64,000 nucleotides of DNA from a bacterium (GTDB lineage Bacteria; Pseudomonadota; Alphaproteobacteria; Rs-D84). The translations under genes and the position numbers were made by a program. The notes under the pieces were generated by a model. It did no database searches. It was not told the origin of the DNA and saw nothing but the letters and a program-made list of their open reading frames with translations. Below are positions 43,958-53,068 of this stretch, piece by piece. Positions within the stretch are counted from its first letter, which is position 1. Each line of letters begins with the position of its first letter. The stretch is taken from the NCBI GenBank assembly GCA_014803525.1, contig JAAVBP010000005.1, forward strand, positions 1-64,000, in the 5' to 3' direction.

Positions 43958-44686
43958 ATGTTTGATTTAACAGGTAGAGTTGCATTAATCACAGGTGCGA
44001 CCGGTGGTATCGGTGGCGCAATTGCCAAGAAAATGAAAGAGGCCGGCGCAACGGTTGTTGTGACGGGCCGCAGCCAAGAAAAACTGGATGCGGAATTTGG
44101 TGATGAATATATCAAAATTCCGGCGGATATTTCGTCTGATACCGGCGCGGTTGATTTGGTGGCGCGGGCAATCGAGGCCGCCGGTAAAATCGATATCGTT
44201 GTAAACAACGCCGGTATTACAAAAGATACACTGATGATGCGTATGACGGATGATCAGTTTGACGATGTTATTAACACAAATCTGCGCTCTACATTTAAAA
44301 TTTGTCGCGCATGCATTATGCCGATGATGAAAAATCGTTATGGCCGTATTATCAATATGGCATCCATTATCGGTGTTATCGGTGGCCCGGGCCAGGCAAA
44401 TTATGCAGCATCCAAGGGCGGTATGATTGCAATGACAAAATCCATCGCCGCCGAAGTGGGCAGCCGTGGCATCACCGCGAACTGCATCGCGCCGGGATTC
44501 ATCAAAACCCCGATGACAGATGTTCTGTCGGAAGATTTGAAAAAAGCATATCTGGCCCAGATTCCGGCCGCGCGTTTCGGCGAACCTGACGATATCGCGG
44601 CGGCATGTGTATTTTTGGCATCGCCAGAGGCCAGCTATATCAACGGCCAGACATTGAATATCAACGGCGGTATGGGACGTTTTTAA
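43958..44686 (+). CDS. fabG: 3-oxoacyl-ACP reductase
   Basis: 'VALITGATGGIGGAIAKKM', 'NYAASKGGMIAMTKS', C-terminal 'GQTLNINGGMGRF'. Confidence 0.93.
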   Translation: MFDLTGRVALITGATGGIGGAIAKKMKEAGATVVVTGRSQEKLDAEFGDEYIKIPADISSDTGAVDLVARAIEAAGKIDIVVNNAGITKDTLMMRMTDDQFDDVINTNLRSTFKICRACIMPMMKNRYGRIINMASIIGVIGGPGQANYAASKGGMIAMTKSIAAEVGSRGITANCIAPGFIKTPMTDVLSEDLKKAYLAQIPAARFGEPDDIAAACVFLASPEASYINGQTLNINGGMGRF

Positions 44687-44689
44687 CCA

Positions 44690-46333
44690 ATGACCGAATA
44701 CGATGTAATTGTTATTGGTGGTGGGCATGCCGGGGCCGAGGCCGCCGCGGCATCTGCCCGTCGTGGCGCGCGGACTTTATTGCTAACCATGTGCGAAAGT
44801 GACATTGGTGCAATGTCATGCAACCCGTCAATTGGCGGCCCCGGTAAATCCCAAATGGTCGCGGAAATAGACGCATTGGGTGGTGTTATGCCACGTGCGG
44901 CGGACGCGGCCGGGATTCATTTCAGAATGCTGAACGCGTCGCATGGCGCGGCGACGCGCGCACTGCGTGCGCAAATTGACCGCGATTTGTATCATGCGGC
45001 GGTTATGCGTATTTTGAACGACACACCAAATTTAACAATTGCATTTGAAACGGTTGACGCGCTAGATATTGAAAATAAAACCGTTAACAATAAATATTCG
45101 GCAAAATCCATTGTTATAACAACGGGAACTTTTTTGCGCGGCCTGGTCACACGCGGGGCGGAAAAAATCCCGTCGGGGCGATTGATGGATAACGGCGAAT
45201 ACCAGGCGCCGGATACGCACATATCTGCGGCATTGCGCGCGGCGGGTTTTGAATTAATGCGCCTGAAAACAGGTACGCCGGCGCGAATCTATCGCGACAG
45301 TATTGATTTTTCCGTATGCGAAGAACAACCGGCCGACCGTCCGCACGAATGGTTTTCGGCCCCCGACCCCACAAACAATTATGACGCGGTATGCTATATC
45401 ACGCATACGACCGGCGAAACGCATGATATAATCCGTGCGAATATCAAAAATGCGCCAATGTATAATGGCGATATAGAAGGCATTGGCCCCCGTTATTGCC
45501 CATCATTGGAAGATAAAGTCATGCGATTTGCATCGCACGCATCACACCATGTTTTTTTGGAACCCGAAGGCCTGAACAGCGACCTGATTTATCCCAATGG
45601 CATATCAACGAGTTTCAGTGCCGATATCCAGGATATTTGGATTCGCACAATTCCGGGACTGGAAAATGCACGTATTGCGCGTTATGGATACGCCATTGAA
45701 TATGACGCGATTGATGCGCGTAAATTATCGTCATTGCTGGAATCGAAAGACATCCCCGGATTGTTTTTCGCAGGGCAAATCAACGGCACATCCGGTTATG
45801 AAGAGGCCGCCGCCCAGGGTATTGTCGCCGGTGCAAATGCGGCGGCATATGCATTAAATATTGATTGTCTGGAATTGGATCGCACCAATTCAATGATTGG
45901 TGTTTTGATTGATGATATTACGACACTTGGCGTGGACGAACCATATCGCATGTTTTCATCACGTGCGGAATATCGTTTGCACCTGCGCGCGGATAATGCG
46001 GTAATGCGCCTGGGACAAATGGGCGCAAAATTGGGTCTGATATCAGAAACCGATTACAATAAAAAGTGCGAATATCGCGCACCCGCGGCCACTGAAAATG
46101 ATAAATTTTACGCCGGATATATTGCGCGTGCCATGCGAGAGATGGAAAGTTATCAGCGTGATTTGCACCTGAAAATCCCACATGATTTTGATTATAAAAA
46201 TTTGCCGGGATTGACGGGCGAATTGGTGGAAAAATTGTCGGCCACGCGGCCAGAAAATATCGCGGCATTATCGCGAATACCCGGCATGACGCCGGCCGGA
46301 ATAATGGTCGTATTGCGTAAAATCAGGGCGTAA
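44690..46333 (+). CDS. mnmG: tRNA U34 carboxymethylaminomethyl modification enzyme, short form
   Basis: 'DVIVIGGGHAGAEAAAASARRG', 'SCNPSIGGPGKSQMVAEIDALGG'; 547 aa. Confidence 0.93.
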   Translation: MTEYDVIVIGGGHAGAEAAAASARRGARTLLLTMCESDIGAMSCNPSIGGPGKSQMVAEIDALGGVMPRAADAAGIHFRMLNASHGAATRALRAQIDRDLYHAAVMRILNDTPNLTIAFETVDALDIENKTVNNKYSAKSIVITTGTFLRGLVTRGAEKIPSGRLMDNGEYQAPDTHISAALRAAGFELMRLKTGTPARIYRDSIDFSVCEEQPADRPHEWFSAPDPTNNYDAVCYITHTTGETHDIIRANIKNAPMYNGDIEGIGPRYCPSLEDKVMRFASHASHHVFLEPEGLNSDLIYPNGISTSFSADIQDIWIRTIPGLENARIARYGYAIEYDAIDARKLSSLLESKDIPGLFFAGQINGTSGYEEAAAQGIVAGANAAAYALNIDCLELDRTNSMIGVLIDDITTLGVDEPYRMFSSRAEYRLHLRADNAVMRLGQMGAKLGLISETDYNKKCEYRAPAATENDKFYAGYIARAMREMESYQRDLHLKIPHDFDYKNLPGLTGELVEKLSATRPENIAALSRIPGMTPAGIMVVLRKIRA

Positions 46334-46423
46334 ATACATCGTAATATCGCGATGTGACAATATTCCATTTTTAACGGCCATGTATTTTATGGTATAATGC
46401 GCATGTAACAAAAAGAGAGAATT

Positions 46424-46708
46424 ATGAAAAAAGATTTCATCATGGCGCAGGATATGAAGCTGCGTATAAAACACAGAACGTTGTTGCGGGCGTTTTTCAT
46501 TAATCTGGTACTGGGGCTGATTGCATTGGCACTGACATATTTTCCGGTATTGCTGTATATCGGCGTATGGGCCACAGGTATTTCACCGATGGTAATGTAT
46601 TTTTCTATTATCAGTGGAATTGCGGTCTGGCAAATGCTGGGGGTTGTATTATTCCTGGTGCCGGGTATATCGGCATGGATAGAACGGCGCAGTCTGCCAC
46701 GTTGTTAA
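46424..46708 (+). CDS. small membrane protein
   Basis: Two predicted TM segments by inspection; downstream terminator. Confidence 0.5.
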   Translation: MKKDFIMAQDMKLRIKHRTLLRAFFINLVLGLIALALTYFPVLLYIGVWATGISPMVMYFSIISGIAVWQMLGVVLFLVPGISAWIERRSLPRC

Positions 46709-46789
46709 AAAAAGCCCCGTCGGGGGCGTTTTTTTAGTGAAAGAATTAAACAGTGAAAGAGTGAAAAAGTTGTTCGTGCTGGATTCGTA

Positions 46790-46970
46790 ATAATGCCCAC
46801 CGCCGTTCCCGGGCCCCGCAAAAACGAATGTTTTTGTGGGTGGACTGCGGGGGGATGATGGCGAATGCCATCGGGGGGGGCAAGTGTTGCGAAATACAAG
46901 CTGGCCACCCCCAGTCGTGTTTCACACGCCAGCCCCCGCCCGGGCGAGGGCAATTCGTCCGTGCCAGGAA
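46790..46970. repeat. partial, permuted copies of the same GC-rich repeat
   Basis: 46790-46880 and 46898-46970 match reverse complement of the two halves of the 70-237 element, in swapped order. Confidence 0.6.
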
Positions 46971-47007
46971 CGTATTCAAGTTCTCATCATGTGCTGAGGG
47001 GGCGCGA

Positions 47008-47135
47008 TTTGTCATTCCCGCGGCGGCGGGAATAGGGTCTATAAACCATAGTAAAAGATAGCCTATTACAATACAAAAATGCCCTGCGCAAAAAAACTGT
47101 TTAGACCCACTCCCGCCTGCGCGGGAGTGACAAAA
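47008..47135. repeat. inverted pair of REP-like palindromes
   Basis: tttgtcattcccgc..gcgggaatagggtcta (47008-47042) versus tttagacccactcccgc..gcgggagtgacaaa (47099-47135). Confidence 0.65.
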
Positions 47136-47166
47136 GGATAACAACCGTGGCAATCCAGTAAATAAT

Positions 47167-47352
47167 TTGCTTTTCCAAAAACAATCCGATATAATGTACA
47201 TTGCATCGGGTGATGACCGATGCGAGGTGTAGGAACCTTGGTAATCAAAAAACTCCAACCGTGGTTGGAGGGTTGCGAATATATTGAATAAGCAACACTA
47301 TTGATTACATAGTTCCTAACCTCCAACCGCATCTCATCAATGCGGTATTTTT
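47167..47352 (+). ncRNA. structured leader RNA copy A with its own promoter and terminator
   Basis: TTGCTT(47167)-17-TATAAT(47190); hairpin 47203-47223; P1 TAGGAAC/GTTCCTA; P2 GTAATCA/TGATTAC; P3 CTCCAACC/GGTTGGAG; loop GAATATATTGAATAA; terminator 47327-47345. Confidence 0.78.
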
Positions 47353-47384
47353 AATTTGGTTTAACAGAACAAAGAAAGAATGCT

Positions 47385-47738
47385 ATGAGGTTGGGGTTGT
47401 TTATATTTTGTTTCGTATTTGTTGTGGGTGCGGCACATGCAAAACATAAACGCATGGAATATGAATATGTATCGGAACATTGCGATGGTCGTACAGAGGT
47501 TACGTTGCGGGATCGCACGCGTGTTGATTGTTTAACGGATGAATACGCAATTGAATTTGACTTTGCCCCCAAATGGGCCGAAGCTGTTGGTCAATCACTG
47601 CACTATGCACGCATGACACAACGCCTGCCTGCGATATATATAATATTAGAATCCAGGAAAGAGACGCGTTTTGTAGACCGCCTGTCGCCACTGTGTGATA
47701 TATATGGAATCAAATTGTTTTTGATAAAAAATTATTAA
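47385..47738 (+). CDS. secreted hypothetical protein downstream of RNA copy A
   Basis: 117 aa; signal peptide MRLGLFIFCFVFVVGAAHA; downstream terminator. Confidence 0.5.
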   Translation: MRLGLFIFCFVFVVGAAHAKHKRMEYEYVSEHCDGRTEVTLRDRTRVDCLTDEYAIEFDFAPKWAEAVGQSLHYARMTQRLPAIYIILESRKETRFVDRLSPLCDIYGIKLFLIKNY

Positions 47739-47775
47739 ACAGAATACTAAAAAAACGGGGCGATGCCCCGTTTTT

Positions 47776-48231
47776 CTATTCTGCGGATTTCTCTTTCAAA
47801 TCCATCATGGCGGAAAAAGTTGCCTCGGCTACTTTTTTGCCATCAACCATTGCAACACCATGGAATTTAAACATGCGCATTTTTGACTGAATCAGTTCAA
47901 CATGTAATTCCAATGTGTCACCCGGCATCACCATGTGCGAGAATTTGATTTTATCCATTGTGGTAAAGTACCCCAATGCATTGCCGTCGGTATATCCCAG
48001 TTTCATCAGTGCGATAAAGCATGCGGTTTGGGCCAATGCCTCGATCTGTAAAACGCCGGGCATAATCGGTTTACCCGGGAAATGTCCCGCGCACCAAAAT
48101 TCATCATCACGTACGTAATGAATGCCGACGCCACTGTTGTCATTAAACTCACGAATCTCGTCGATTAAACGCATGTGTCCGCGATGCGGTATCACTTTCT
48201 CTATTTCTTTGGCACCTATCATCGTTGCCAC
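47776..48231 (-). CDS. fabZ: 3-hydroxyacyl-ACP dehydratase FabZ
   Basis: 'KVIPHRGHMRLIDEI', 'HFPGKPIMPGVLQIEALAQ'. Confidence 0.95.
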   Translation of the reverse strand: MATMIGAKEIEKVIPHRGHMRLIDEIREFNDNSGVGIHYVRDDEFWCAGHFPGKPIMPGVLQIEALAQTACFIALMKLGYTDGNALGYFTTMDKIKFSHMVMPGDTLELHVELIQSKMRMFKFHGVAMVDGKKVAEATFSAMMDLKEKSAE

Positions 48232-48243
48232 TCCTTTCCTTTT

Positions 48244-49293
48244 TTATTTTGTTGTTTTTGCCATGCGACGCAAAATGGCATAATGTCGCATGAACTCGGT
48301 CCCCGGTCCGGCAGGATAACCCATATACCGTTGCCCATCCGGGATATTGCGGAATACACCGGACTGTGCACCAACCTCTGCATCATTTCCAATATGTACC
48401 CCATTTGCAATTCCAACATGTCCGCCCAGTAACGCACGGTCACCAACAACCGTTCCGCCGGCCAGACCCACACCCGACGCCAAGAAACATTCGGCGCCAA
48501 CAACAACACCGTGCGCAATCTGGCACAGGTTGTCTATCTTGGTTCCATCGCCCACGCGCGTATCTGTCATCGCGCCGCGGTCAATACAAGTATTCGCACC
48601 AACCGACACCCGGTCACCCAATACCACGCGGCCCGTGTGCGGGATAAATACGTTGTGTCCATCCTGGCGGGTGTATCCAAATCCATCCTTGCCAATAACG
48701 GCACCGGCGTTAATTACGCATTCCGCGCCGATCGTTGCATTTTCAATATGTGCGCCTGTCTGCACAATTGTGCCGCGACCAATTGTCACGTTTTTACCAA
48801 TATATGCACCGGGATAGATTTTTACGTCCGCCTCAATCACCGCGCCGCGTTCGATTGTTGCAAACTGGCCGACGTATACCGTTTTCTTTTTGCGAAAGAA
48901 CACGCCGCGTTCGATCACTGCACGTCGGTCAATGCCATATCGTGGCGGTTCCCGATAAATTTCACCCAATATCTTTACGATATTTCCGCGCGGCGTGTCC
49001 GTGATCAACAGCGTAGCACCCGCCGGTGCGTCCGCAACCTGATCCGGCTGTAATAAAATAACACTGGCGCGCGTATTACGCAAAACATCAATCGGCAAAA
49101 TCCTGAACGCTGCACTGTTTTGTTCTGTGGAATAAAATGCCAGTTGTCCCGGACGCGCATCTGCAATCGGCGCAACACCACGCACGATGGTCGCCGCGTC
49201 GCCCTGCAGTTTTAATCCAAATTTTTCAGCCAATTCGCCGGCGGTGACGGTTGCCCCGCGCGGCATAAACAAAGATTTGATAACATTTAACAT
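48244..49293 (-). CDS. lpxD: UDP-3-O-acylglucosamine N-acyltransferase
   Basis: Left-handed beta-helix hexapeptides; 'GKDGFGYTRQDGHNVFIPHTGRVVLGDRVSVGANTCIDRGAMTDTRVGDGTKIDN'. Confidence 0.95.
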   Translation of the reverse strand: MLNVIKSLFMPRGATVTAGELAEKFGLKLQGDAATIVRGVAPIADARPGQLAFYSTEQNSAAFRILPIDVLRNTRASVILLQPDQVADAPAGATLLITDTPRGNIVKILGEIYREPPRYGIDRRAVIERGVFFRKKKTVYVGQFATIERGAVIEADVKIYPGAYIGKNVTIGRGTIVQTGAHIENATIGAECVINAGAVIGKDGFGYTRQDGHNVFIPHTGRVVLGDRVSVGANTCIDRGAMTDTRVGDGTKIDNLCQIAHGVVVGAECFLASGVGLAGGTVVGDRALLGGHVGIANGVHIGNDAEVGAQSGVFRNIPDGQRYMGYPAGPGTEFMRHYAILRRMAKTTK

Positions 49294-49343
49294 GCGCCGA
49301 TTATAGCGACAAAAAATCAAAATAAAAGAAAATTCGTGCACAA

Positions 49344-49703
49344 TTACCGGCTATAGGAATTTTTTGCAATTAAATTCAATATTTCGGCCAATGACATCCC
49401 CGATGTGCGCCGAACCATGTTTAACGAACCCTCTTTGCAGGATATCTTGATCAGTGCATCAAACAATTCTGGTATTCTGTCGGTCATTGTGGCCATTTGG
49501 CGCATTTGGGCACAATTTTTTACAGGCGCATTCATTGTATTATATGCCGCACTGTGCAAAATTTGTGCAGCGCTAAATCGATGGCGGTCCACACCGATTT
49601 CATCGCAATATTGACCAAGTGCGCGACAAAACTTCAAAAACACTATCGCGCCACGGTCGTTACTAGACTTATTCTGCAAAGCTGTATTTGTGTTTTTATT
49701 CAT
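49344..49703 (-). CDS. hypothetical helical protein
   Basis: 119 aa ORF upstream of lpxD. Confidence 0.4.
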   Translation of the reverse strand: MNKNTNTALQNKSSNDRGAIVFLKFCRALGQYCDEIGVDRHRFSAAQILHSAAYNTMNAPVKNCAQMRQMATMTDRIPELFDALIKISCKEGSLNMVRRTSGMSLAEILNLIAKNSYSR

Positions 49704-49801
49704 ATCGCGGTATAAATATCACAACACGCCAGTTTGTCAATATAAAAATTTAACTTTCGCGCGGGCGCTTTTTGTGTTAAAATCAAGCAAAGCGAGAGAA
49801 A

Positions 49802-51667
49802 ATGAAATCCATAGCACGTGTTTTATTTATGGTATTGGCGTTTGCGCCATATGCGGGCCACGCGGCGGCACCACTGTCCGGCACCGCGGGCAGTAATTTA
49901 ACCGCATATAACCCAAATGGCAGTGGCGCGGCCAATAATAACGCATGGAATTCTATGACAAATGGCCGCACGGGCGGCGGTGCTGTTGGTACGCCGGCCA
50001 CGGCAGATTTTGGAAATTGTAATTCTGTAATTTTACGCTGCGCGTCACCAAAATGCGCGGGTGGCGGATGTGCATCGATAGAGATTGCAACACCGATCGT
50101 GTCGGGATGCGTCATGTCAAACAGCGCGTGCAAGCAATATGCAGACCAGGGATTGGTTGAAACCATTGCGGCGCAATTGGTTGCGCAATCGACCGCAAAA
50201 ACAAACGCGCAAATGGCGGCGGCGCAGGCTGCATCGGCCGAACAGTCGGCCCAACAGATGGAACAGATGCAGGCCCAGATGCAACAGATGCAGCAGCAGA
50301 TGGCCGAACAAAATGCCCAGCAAATTGCACAATTACAATCGGCATTGGAAGAACAACAGCGTGCAACGGAAAATGCCCTGGCCCAGGCGGCCGCCGCGGC
50401 CGAATCTGCATCGGCACCTGCATCAATTGCATCCGGTGTATCTGATGTGGTTGCGACATCGGGTGCATCCACCACGCCTGAAACAGTGATTGATGGACTG
50501 ACCGAATCACAACGTATTGCGGCGGCGGCCGGTGTGTCGGCGGATATCTTGGCGCGCGAACAGGTTGCTGGCCAGATTATGACATATCTGGAAAATGCCC
50601 AGGTTAGCCTGAAAAATGCCCAGGCCGCAATGCAAGAGGCATTTTCATACGCCGGATGCGATACCAAGGGTGATAATTGCAGTGGCCCAAAGCGCGTGTC
50701 TGTTTTCCGCCAAAAGGCGATGGAGTTCTTTGATCCATATGACGCGGTATTGGATGATTTGTATGATGCATTGATATTGGCACAATCGGTCGGTATCGAC
50801 ATCACAGATATTTACATGATGCTAAACGGCAGCTGTAACGTCTGGGGTGAATATTTGTGTTATGGCGGGACACAAATGGTCAGAAAAACCGCTTGGAATC
50901 CTGAAACACAAAAATTAGAATTGACGAACGAGATGTCAAAATCTTGGGCGACATATTCAGATGGAACACAAACTGATATCAATGGAAATAAGATAGAGGC
51001 CAATTGTGTTGGCGGCAAATCAAAACCATCGGCAACAACCCGCGGTGGAATGGCGTGTACACCCGGTGCGGTAATTCCACCCGAAGATTCTCCGGCATGT
51101 ACATTAAACCGTACATTAACAGACATGGAAGAGGTTCAGCGTAATTATTTGTTTGCCAATACTGGTGATATGGATGAAAATGTTCGCATTGGTTGTGCGT
51201 CATCTGCGCTGGAAAGCAGTAAATTCTTTCGCAATCGTAAAAAGGGATCCAGTATAGATATCGAAACACTGCAACGCATGGTGTCCCAGGATGCACCGGC
51301 AATAATTGGATCCAACCGGTTTACCGGTGGTACGGCGGATCCGGTGGATCGGTATAAATACTGCGCATTGACAACCGAAGGATATATGAATTTGGAACGT
51401 GCGGTTTCAACCAAGAAATTGCCGTCAAAGGTATGCGTTCCAAATAATAGACTGCGTGCCTTATATGAAAGTGGTGGCCAAATCACAGACAGTGCATTCA
51501 ATAAAATGTACGGCAATAACGCATCCGGCAGTACAAGCCCATATTGGACAACCAAAGAGATGTGCGAGAGTCCCAATGTAGGCTGCGAATGGGATGACAG
51601 TGATAAAAAATGTAAACTTCCGGATGGTATGACCTGGAATGCCGAAGATGGGACTTGCAAAAAATAA
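49802..51667 (+). CDS. large secreted coiled-coil protein (Gln/Met-rich coil, Cys-rich ends)
   Basis: Signal peptide; 'AEQSAQQMEQMQAQMQQMQQQMAEQNAQQIAQLQSALEEQQ'. Confidence 0.6.
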   Translation: MKSIARVLFMVLAFAPYAGHAAAPLSGTAGSNLTAYNPNGSGAANNNAWNSMTNGRTGGGAVGTPATADFGNCNSVILRCASPKCAGGGCASIEIATPIVSGCVMSNSACKQYADQGLVETIAAQLVAQSTAKTNAQMAAAQAASAEQSAQQMEQMQAQMQQMQQQMAEQNAQQIAQLQSALEEQQRATENALAQAAAAAESASAPASIASGVSDVVATSGASTTPETVIDGLTESQRIAAAAGVSADILAREQVAGQIMTYLENAQVSLKNAQAAMQEAFSYAGCDTKGDNCSGPKRVSVFRQKAMEFFDPYDAVLDDLYDALILAQSVGIDITDIYMMLNGSCNVWGEYLCYGGTQMVRKTAWNPETQKLELTNEMSKSWATYSDGTQTDINGNKIEANCVGGKSKPSATTRGGMACTPGAVIPPEDSPACTLNRTLTDMEEVQRNYLFANTGDMDENVRIGCASSALESSKFFRNRKKGSSIDIETLQRMVSQDAPAIIGSNRFTGGTADPVDRYKYCALTTEGYMNLERAVSTKKLPSKVCVPNNRLRALYESGGQITDSAFNKMYGNNASGSTSPYWTTKEMCESPNVGCEWDDSDKKCKLPDGMTWNAEDGTCKK

Positions 51668-51683
51668 GGTCAATAAAAGAAAA

Positions 51684-52499
51684 ATGTCTAAGAAAAAAAA
51701 CATTTTAAATATACGTAGTTTTGCATTTATTGCGGCGGTTGTGGGTGCACTGAATATTGGCATGGCGCGTGCGGACGATGGATGCGAAAATGAAAACAAT
51801 GATCGTATTACGCCGGAATTGGCCCTGTGCAGCGTACATGCATATAACATTGGAAATGATCAGAATCCATCTGGCGCAGATAAACAATTAATGCGTGACG
51901 TTGTTGCACTGAAGACAACTGTTATCACGCAACAGATGGAAAAGCAGTATGAATATATGGATGCAATGCTGCGTCGTTTTAAAACGCAATTGGAAAAGGC
52001 AGTTTTAACAACTAAACTGCAAAAGGCCGGCGCCACAGGCGGTGACGGCAACAACAGTGGCGGCAGCTATTCATCCGGCGGATCATACAGTGGCGGTAGT
52101 GGTGGCTCATCCCGCAACGACGGTCGTGTGACGAATATCTTTTTAGATGGTGCGCAAAATTGCGCATCAAAGCTGGATACGTCTGATATGATCGCATGTT
52201 TGGGCGATAATTATTCCATAATAATGGAGGCGACAAATTCCGGCCAGAAAATAACACCAGAGGCAACCAAGCAATTGGCAACGGATTTTAAATTGTTGGG
52301 ACAATCTAGTTTGGTTAAGGACGATGATAAACGACCACGAAAATCCTCGGGCGGATACGACAACAAATGTGAAAGTGACGGCAATCTGCGTCAGCGTAAT
52401 AACTTGCAAACGTGCTTAACCGCGCACAGCTCGAATATTCGTAATGCCAAGGATGAATATAATCAAAAAAACCGCCAGAATCAGCAGCAAAATCGTTAA
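51684..52499 (+). CDS. secreted hypothetical protein, same operon
   Basis: ATG at 51684, 17 nt after upstream stop; N-terminal hydrophobic segment; Gly/Ser linker. Confidence 0.55.
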   Translation: MSKKKNILNIRSFAFIAAVVGALNIGMARADDGCENENNDRITPELALCSVHAYNIGNDQNPSGADKQLMRDVVALKTTVITQQMEKQYEYMDAMLRRFKTQLEKAVLTTKLQKAGATGGDGNNSGGSYSSGGSYSGGSGGSSRNDGRVTNIFLDGAQNCASKLDTSDMIACLGDNYSIIMEATNSGQKITPEATKQLATDFKLLGQSSLVKDDDKRPRKSSGGYDNKCESDGNLRQRNNLQTCLTAHSSNIRNAKDEYNQKNRQNQQQNR

Positions 52500-52555
52500 A
52501 AAAACATGCTTGACATACGGGAAAATATACTTTAATATACACCCCGCATGGTTTC

Positions 52556-52632
52556 GGATGTTTAGCTCAGTTGATTAGAGCATCTCGTTTACACCGAGAG
52601 GGTCGGGGGTTTGAGTCCCTCAACATCCACCA
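52556..52632 (+). tRNA. tRNA-Val(TAC)
   Basis: ggatgtttagctcagttgattagagcatctcgtt-TAC-accgagagggtcgggggtttgagtccctcaacatccacca. Confidence 0.93.
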
Positions 52633-52779
52633 GAATAAAAATACCCGAATGGGTATTTTTTTACGGGTGGCGTGGAAGGAAAAAGCCGACCACCCCGGAA
52701 TAAATGTCCCACGGACGTTTATAAAGGAAAGGGGTTGCGTATGCCACCCCTTATATAATGTTAAAAAAGAGGCGCAATT

Positions 52780-53013
52780 ATGAATGATACTGATATGGAA
52801 AAACCAACATGGAAGGGTGCACTGCAATGTTTGGCGTATGCCGCACTGGGGGCAGCATTGTTGTCCTTACAACAAAAATGCAGCAACAGCAAACAAGCAA
52901 ATACGGACGTTGACCCCCAGACAAAAACTGTGGCTGGCCCCGTTAAAAACGACACAATTGCGGCCAATGCGCGCATCCAAATGATCAAAAACAACACAGC
53001 AAATGCACGCTAG
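52780..53013 (+). CDS. small single-TM hypothetical protein
   Basis: 77 aa with hydrophobic 'LAYAALGAALLSL'. Confidence 0.4.
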   Translation: MNDTDMEKPTWKGALQCLAYAALGAALLSLQQKCSNSKQANTDVDPQTKTVAGPVKNDTIAANARIQMIKNNTANAR

Positions 53014-53068
53014 GGCGATCGGCCGCACATGGAAATGGGCGGCCGCCAAACAAATATAGTTGGTTAAG

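Noticed and set aside
47230-47318. RNA family P1 arms (NNNNAAC...GTTNNNN) as integron attC sites
   Set aside because: attC arms follow RYYYAAC/GTTRRRY and enclose a variable region. Here the arms do not fit that consensus, the interior is highly conserved, a promoter and terminator are present, and no integron integrase was seen.
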